From Clostridiales bacterium (lineage in GTDB: Bacteria; Bacillota; Clostridia; Oscillospirales; Oscillospiraceae), in contig SFHI01000084.1 in NCBI GenBank assembly GCA_004555705.1, forward strand, positions 1-8,504: a stretch of 8,504 nt of DNA, given 5' to 3'. The notes beneath the pieces are model-generated. The model saw only the letters and a list, made by a program, of their open reading frames with translations. It ran no database searches and was not told the origin of the DNA. Made by a program: the position numbers and the translations under genes. Shown in pieces: positions 6,325-8,504 of this stretch. Within the stretch, counting starts at the first letter, position 1, and each line of letters opens with the position of its first letter.

Positions 6325-6476
6325 GATAAATTGTTGTTTGTCGCTGCGCTCCAGTGGACAGTTGACAGTGGAAAGTGGACAGTTGTGGTATCCCCTTCGG
6401 GGATGGAATTGAAATAATGATGTCGGAAAACATAGCATTCTATCTAACTGTCAACTGTTTCAAACAACAAATTATC
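6325..6476. repeat. Composite palindromic element B (152 bp) with the same terminal inverted repeats as element A
   Basis: The ends GATAAATTGTTGTTT (6325-6339) and AAACAACAAATTATC (6462-6476) match after inversion at 14 of 15 positions. The interior carries ACAGTTGACAGT (6358-6369) facing ACTGTCAACTGT (6447-6458), a second CAGTTG unit, and the hairpin ATCCCC-TTC-GGGGAT around 6391-6405. The left end continues outward as TTCCAGGAA plus one base (6315-6324), and the same extension borders the right end of element A in inverted orientation. The element fills most of the space between the terminator of the small 76-aa gene and the znuA promoter. With flanks this 6246-6566 gap has no gene. Confidence 0.82.
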
Positions 6477-6497
6477 GTACCCCCGTCGGGGACGGGC

Positions 6498-6534
6498 AAA
6501 AAATCCGCCTCCGGCAGCTTTGCGCCGGAGGCGG
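6498..6534 (-). terminator. Rho-independent terminator of the 76-aa gene
   Basis: On the minus strand an 11-bp GC-rich stem (6524-6534 with 6505-6515, CCGCCTCCGGC type) with an 8-nt loop is followed, after one base, by six T residues (6498-6503). It begins about 32 nt after the stop codon of the small gene and should insulate the downstream zinc operon from it. Confidence 0.9.
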
Positions 6535-6566
6535 TATGTTGGTTTTGAGCGTTGCCGGGAGGAGAA

Positions 6567-6797
6567 TCAATGATTCTCGATCCACTCGTTGACCTTGGTC
6601 TTGGCCATACGGATGATATCCTCGGTGGGATAGGGAGAAGCCTCGCCGCCGCCAACATGGAGGAAATACAGGCCGCCCTCAGTCTGGTACAGGTCCTCCT
6701 CGTAACCGGCAGGATCGCCCAGAGCGCCGAAGGAATACTTTTTGATCAGGGTGGCGGTTTCGGTATCGTACTCCTTCTTGCAGATAATCTTCTTCAT
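6567..6797 (-). CDS. Small conserved hypothetical protein (76 aa)
   Basis: The gene has a clear GGAGG ribosome binding site 9 nt upstream of ATG 6797, a strong promoter (6837-6864) and its own terminator, so it is a complete single-gene unit. The protein has no signal peptide or membrane segment. It begins M-K-K-I-I and holds Y10-D-T-E-T-A, E33-x2-L-Y, G41-x2-Y-F-L, G49-G-G and a C-terminal K67-V-N-E-W-I. This pattern resembles, from memory, a widespread family of short unnamed clostridial proteins that share a start like M-K-K-I-I-x-x-x-x-Y-D-T-x-T-A and a G-E-G-G segment, often near mobile elements. No function is known to me. It is acidic in the middle and compact, and could be a small cytoplasmic binding protein. 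Confidence 0.8.
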   Translation of the reverse strand: MKKIICKKEYDTETATLIKKYSFGALGDPAGYEEDLYQTEGGLYFLHVGGGEASPYPTEDIIRMAKTKVNEWIENH

Positions 6798-6836
6798 GGA
6801 ATGAACCTCCTTTCCGACGGGTTATGTACGAATGAT

Positions 6837-6864
6837 ATTATACATTAAAAAATGTGGAAATCAA
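6837..6864 (-). promoter_or_regulatory. Promoter of the 76-aa gene
   Basis: Minus-strand TTGATT (6859-6864), a 16-nt spacer and a perfect TATAAT (6837-6842). The predicted start near 6830 leaves a leader of about 33 nt. This suggests substantial expression of a gene of unknown function. Confidence 0.8.
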
Positions 6865-6946
6865 GGGAGAATGTGGCGGTTTAACAACAAATTCAAAAAG
6901 ATTGGAGGATAGTTCGGTATTGTGCCATAGAAACCACTGGTAAAAA

Positions 6947-6961
6947 TGTGCAGATTGCACA
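6947..6961. promoter_or_regulatory. Small palindrome TGTGCA-GAT-TGCACA, possible operator
   Basis: A perfect 6-bp inverted repeat with a 3-nt centre lies in the divergent gap between the 76-aa gene promoter and the acetyltransferase promoter, about 55 bp upstream of the latter's -35. It has the form of a regulator binding site, but no matching regulator can be named. Chance cannot be excluded. Confidence 0.3.
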
Positions 6962-7015
6962 AGAAATTCCGCCGATTTTTGCCGCCGCAAAGGGGCGGCC
7001 CGGAAAAAGGGACGC

Positions 7016-7044
7016 TTGCGGAGAAGATTTTCTTGTGCTATGAT
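7016..7044 (+). promoter_or_regulatory. Promoter of the GNAT-family gene
   Basis: TTGCGG (7016-7021), a 17-nt spacer and TATGAT (7039-7044) preceded by TG-C, an extended -10. The start would be near 7050, only about 15 nt before the GTG codon, so the leader is very short and begins close to the G-rich ribosome binding site (7054-7059). Confidence 0.6.
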
Positions 7045-7064
7045 TAGAAAAAAGGGGGGATTTG

Positions 7065-7706
7065 GTGAAGGATTTTCCATTTTTTGCCACTGAATTTGGA
7101 GTGGCCGGTCTGGAGCTTCGGGAGATTCCCTACCGGGGGGAGGCCTATATCCGGATTCGGGAGGTCGTACCGGGGAAACTGGGGCAGTTGGTGGAGGAGT
7201 GCGCTTCCTTCTGCCGCATGGCGGGGGCGGAGCGGGTATACGCCCAGGGCCATCCGGAGCTTTCGGAATGGCCGCTGCACACGGCTGTGCTGGAAATGCG
7301 GGGGACGGCCTGGGTGGACGTGCAGAAGCTGGCCTGCCTGTTCCCAGTGACGGAGGAAACGGCATCCCAGTGGCGGCAGCTGTGCAACGAGGCCATGCGG
7401 AACGTGGATAACGCCGCGACCCTGGAGGCCCGGGACGAAGAGCACATCCTTCGGGAGCCGGGGGCCTATTTTGTTCACGATAATGGGCGCCTTTTGGGCA
7501 TCGGGTGGCTGAAGGACGGGGAGCTTCGGACCGTCGCCGCCATGCAGCGGGGCGTCGGGGAGCGGGTGATGCACACCATGATGTCTCTGGCAGAGGGCGA
7601 ACCCATCCGCCTGGAGGTGGCCTCCACCAACACAAGAGCCATCCGCCTGTATGAACGCCTGGGCTTTGTGACCGTGGGGGAGCAGAGCAGATGGTATGTG
7701 GTTTGA
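7065..7706 (+). CDS. GNAT-fold N-acetyltransferase-like protein
   Basis: The 213-residue protein ends with a recognisable GNAT domain: after L144-G-I-G-W a strand leads to R162-G-V-G-E-R (acetyl-CoA loop region, where the last Gly/Ala of the usual RxxGxG/A pattern is Arg), followed by L183-E-V and N189-x3-I-R-L-Y-E-R-L-G-F (189-201), the hallmark motif B. The N-terminal half (about 1-85) may be a second, degenerate GNAT-like lobe. No ATG is available. GTG 7065 lies 5 nt after GGGGGG (7054-7059), and TTG 7062 would be too close to it. The substrate is unknown and could be a small molecule, antibiotic or protein N-terminus. It is a single gene with its own promoter; a palindromic repeat element begins 4 bp after its stop. 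Confidence 0.85.
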   Translation: MKDFPFFATEFGVAGLELREIPYRGEAYIRIREVVPGKLGQLVEECASFCRMAGAERVYAQGHPELSEWPLHTAVLEMRGTAWVDVQKLACLFPVTEETASQWRQLCNEAMRNVDNAATLEARDEEHILREPGAYFVHDNGRLLGIGWLKDGELRTVAAMQRGVGERVMHTMMSLAEGEPIRLEVASTNTRAIRLYERLGFVTVGEQSRWYVV

Positions 7707-7709
7707 GAA

Positions 7710-7903
7710 GGTAAATTGGTGTTTGCAGATCCGTTTTGGAAATGTCGGAATAACACTGTAGGGGAGCCATTCATGGCTCCCGGCGGTGAAATGTACCGAT
7801 TATATGAGCGTTTCGGCGAAAACGTACTGCGTCACGGGAGCCATAAATGGCTCCCCTACAATAAGTACGCAGTGTGCGCGAAATCACCAAACAACAATTT
7901 ACC
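7710..7903. repeat. Composite palindromic element C (194 bp) with the shared terminal inverted repeats and nested 26-nt palindromes
   Basis: The ends GGTAAATTGGTGTTTG (7710-7725) and CAAACAACAATTTACC (7888-7903) match after inversion at 15 of 16 positions and are near copies of the ends of elements A and B. Inside, arms 7757-7782 and 7835-7860 (TGTAGGGGAGCCAT...) are inverted copies at 25 of 26 positions. Each arm is itself a palindrome (GGGAGCCAT-TC-ATGGCTCCC and GGGAGCCAT-AA-ATGGCTCCC). It starts just after the acetyltransferase stop and ends before the ylxM promoter, so as RNA it could act as a 3' structure or terminator-like barrier. No gene is seen. Confidence 0.85.
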
Positions 7904-7930
7904 CTTTCAATACCTGTTCCGGAAAAATAC

Positions 7931-7959
7931 TTGACAGGGGGCTTATGGTGTGCTATAAT
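7931..7959 (+). promoter_or_regulatory. Consensus promoter of ylxM-ffh
   Basis: TTGACA (7931-7936), a 17-nt spacer and TATAAT (7954-7959), both perfect, with TG-C just before the -10 (extended form). Expected start near 7966. This is the strongest promoter in the window and fits the constitutive need for signal recognition particle parts. Confidence 0.92.
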
Positions 7960-8001
7960 ACTCCGGTGTCAAGGAAAGAGACTTGATACAAGGAGGTTTC
8001 C

Positions 8002-8346
8002 ATGGACGCGCTGGAAATGGCTCTGCTGTTTGATTACTACGGCGGGATGCTCACCGACCGGCAGAGGGATTGCTTCGATATGCGCTACAATCAGGATCTG
8101 TCCCTGGGTGAAATCGGAGAGCTGCTGGGTGTGAGCCGTCAGGCGGTCTGCGACAACCTGACCCGGACCGAGGCCCTCCTGCGCCGGATGGAGGAGAACA
8201 TCGGATGCGTCAAGCGGGATGCCCAGATTCGTGCTGCCCGGGAGGAAATCCTGGAGGCGGCGGCGAAGCTGGAACCATCCTCTGATCCGGCTGTTTCGGC
8301 TTTGGCACGGCGGATTATCGCTGCCGCACAGACACTGAAGGAGTAA
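8002..8346 (+). CDS. ylxM: YlxM/p13-like DNA-binding protein (UPF0122), partner gene of ffh
   Basis: The 114-residue cytoplasmic protein has a sigma-factor region 4-like helix-turn-helix at about residues 17-58 (L17-T-D-R-Q, L33-S-L-G-E-I-G, G43-V-S-R-Q-A-V), followed by a helical tail. YlxM proteins are encoded next to ffh in many Gram-positive bacteria and are reported to associate with or modulate the signal recognition particle; the exact role is not settled. AAGGAGG (7990-7996) lies 5 nt before ATG 8002. It is first in the operon, with ffh starting 3 bases after its stop. Confidence 0.93.
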   Translation: MDALEMALLFDYYGGMLTDRQRDCFDMRYNQDLSLGEIGELLGVSRQAVCDNLTRTEALLRRMEENIGCVKRDAQIRAAREEILEAAAKLEPSSDPAVSALARRIIAAAQTLKE

Positions 8347-8349
8347 CAC

Positions 8350-8504
8350 ATGGCGTTTGAAGGCTTAACCGAAAAAATCTCCGCCACATTCAAAAAGCTC
8401 CGCGGCAAGGGCCGCTTAAAGGAAGCGGATGTGAAGGAGGCCATGCGGGAGATCCGGATGGCACTGCTGGAGGCGGACGTCAGCTACAAGGTGGTCAAGG
8501 ACTT
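8350..8504 (+). CDS. ffh: Ffh: signal recognition particle GTPase (first 51 residues, truncated by window edge)
   Basis: The visible part is the helical N domain of SRP54/Ffh (M-A-F-E-G-L-T-E-K-I, then L22-K-E-A-D-V, R33-E-I-R-M-A-L-L-E-A-D-V). Ffh binds the signal sequence of nascent membrane and secreted proteins on the ribosome with 4.5S RNA and docks to FtsY. The GTPase (G) and M domains lie beyond the window. GAAGGAG at 8337-8343, inside the end of ylxM, is 6 nt before the ATG, which points to coupled expression from the promoter at 7931-7959. Confidence 0.96.
   Translation, partial: MAFEGLTEKISATFKKLRGKGRLKEADVKEAMREIRMALLEADVSYKVVKD

Noticed and set aside
6246..6330. Zur or MntR operator in front of znuA
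   Set aside because: No palindrome resembling the known Gram-positive Zur or MntR consensus could be found by eye. Only AGC...GCT ends pair around the -10.
6884..6894. Isolated AACAACAAATT resembling the repeat terminus
   Set aside because: No inverted partner is found nearby, and 11 bp in AT-rich intergenic DNA may be chance or a decayed end.
6981..6999. GC hairpin GCCGCC...GGCGGC upstream of the acetyltransferase
   Set aside because: It is not followed by a T tract on either strand and does not follow a gene end, so it is not called a terminator.
6838..7770. Minus-strand open frame of 310 codons
   Set aside because: Pro/Arg-rich shadow of the acetyltransferase gene, without a ribosome binding site.

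Overview
The window looks like chromosomal DNA from a GC-rich, gut-type member of the Clostridia, most likely Oscillospiraceae-like. The grounds are strong AGGAGG-type ribosome binding sites, near-consensus sigma-A promoters, the ylxM-ffh pair, a Clostridia-type zinc transporter operon and high GC in coding DNA. The species assignment is inference. There is no phage, transposase, CRISPR array, rRNA or tRNA gene.

Layout. (1) Positions 1-2191, minus strand: hypB (metal-handling GTPase) followed by the first 387 codons of a large iron-sulfur oxidoreductase that runs off the left edge. The two are separated by about 360 bp of palindromic repeats. (2) Positions 2192-2387: a compact divergent control region with one promoter for hypB and one for a FadR/GntR-type regulator. 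It holds a perfect TGGT-N3-ACCA operator and an 8-bp inverted repeat sitting on the hypB -35 box. (3) Positions 2388-3101, plus strand: the regulator, whose 3' end overlaps the convergent gene trmO by 32 bp. (4) Positions 3070-6245, minus strand: a tightly coupled operon znuA-znuC-znuB-trmO, that is, a zinc-type ABC importer (lipoprotein, ATPase, permease) plus the tRNA t6A37 methyltransferase. The transporter genes are joined by ATGA overlaps, and trmO starts one base after the znuB stop codon. (5) Positions 6498-6864, minus strand: a single small gene (76 aa) with its own promoter and terminator. (6) Positions 7016-7706, plus strand: a GNAT-fold acetyltransferase-like protein with a GTG start. 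(7) Positions 7931-8504, plus strand: ylxM and the start of ffh (signal recognition particle), driven by a perfect consensus promoter.

The most unusual structure is between the genes. Three elements (1259-1507, 6325-6476, 7710-7903) share the same 15-16 bp terminal inverted repeat (GATAAATTGTTGTTT ... AAACAACAATTTATC and one-base variants), but each carries a different palindromic cargo. One cargo is a 46-nt nested inverted repeat with a compensatory base-pair change. Another holds CAGTTGACAGT repeats and a UUC-loop hairpin, a module also found beside the first element. The third is a pair of 26-nt nested palindromes. They encode no protein and occupy gaps within or between transcription units. 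They look like a family of modular, non-autonomous (MITE- or REP-like) elements or structured RNA modules. I cannot name the family.

How the genes may work together: the zinc importer operon forms one metal-acquisition unit. HypB, the iron-sulfur protein and the FadR-type regulator form a second, separately regulated redox/metal unit. No hydrogenase or hypA is visible, so the client of HypB is unknown.
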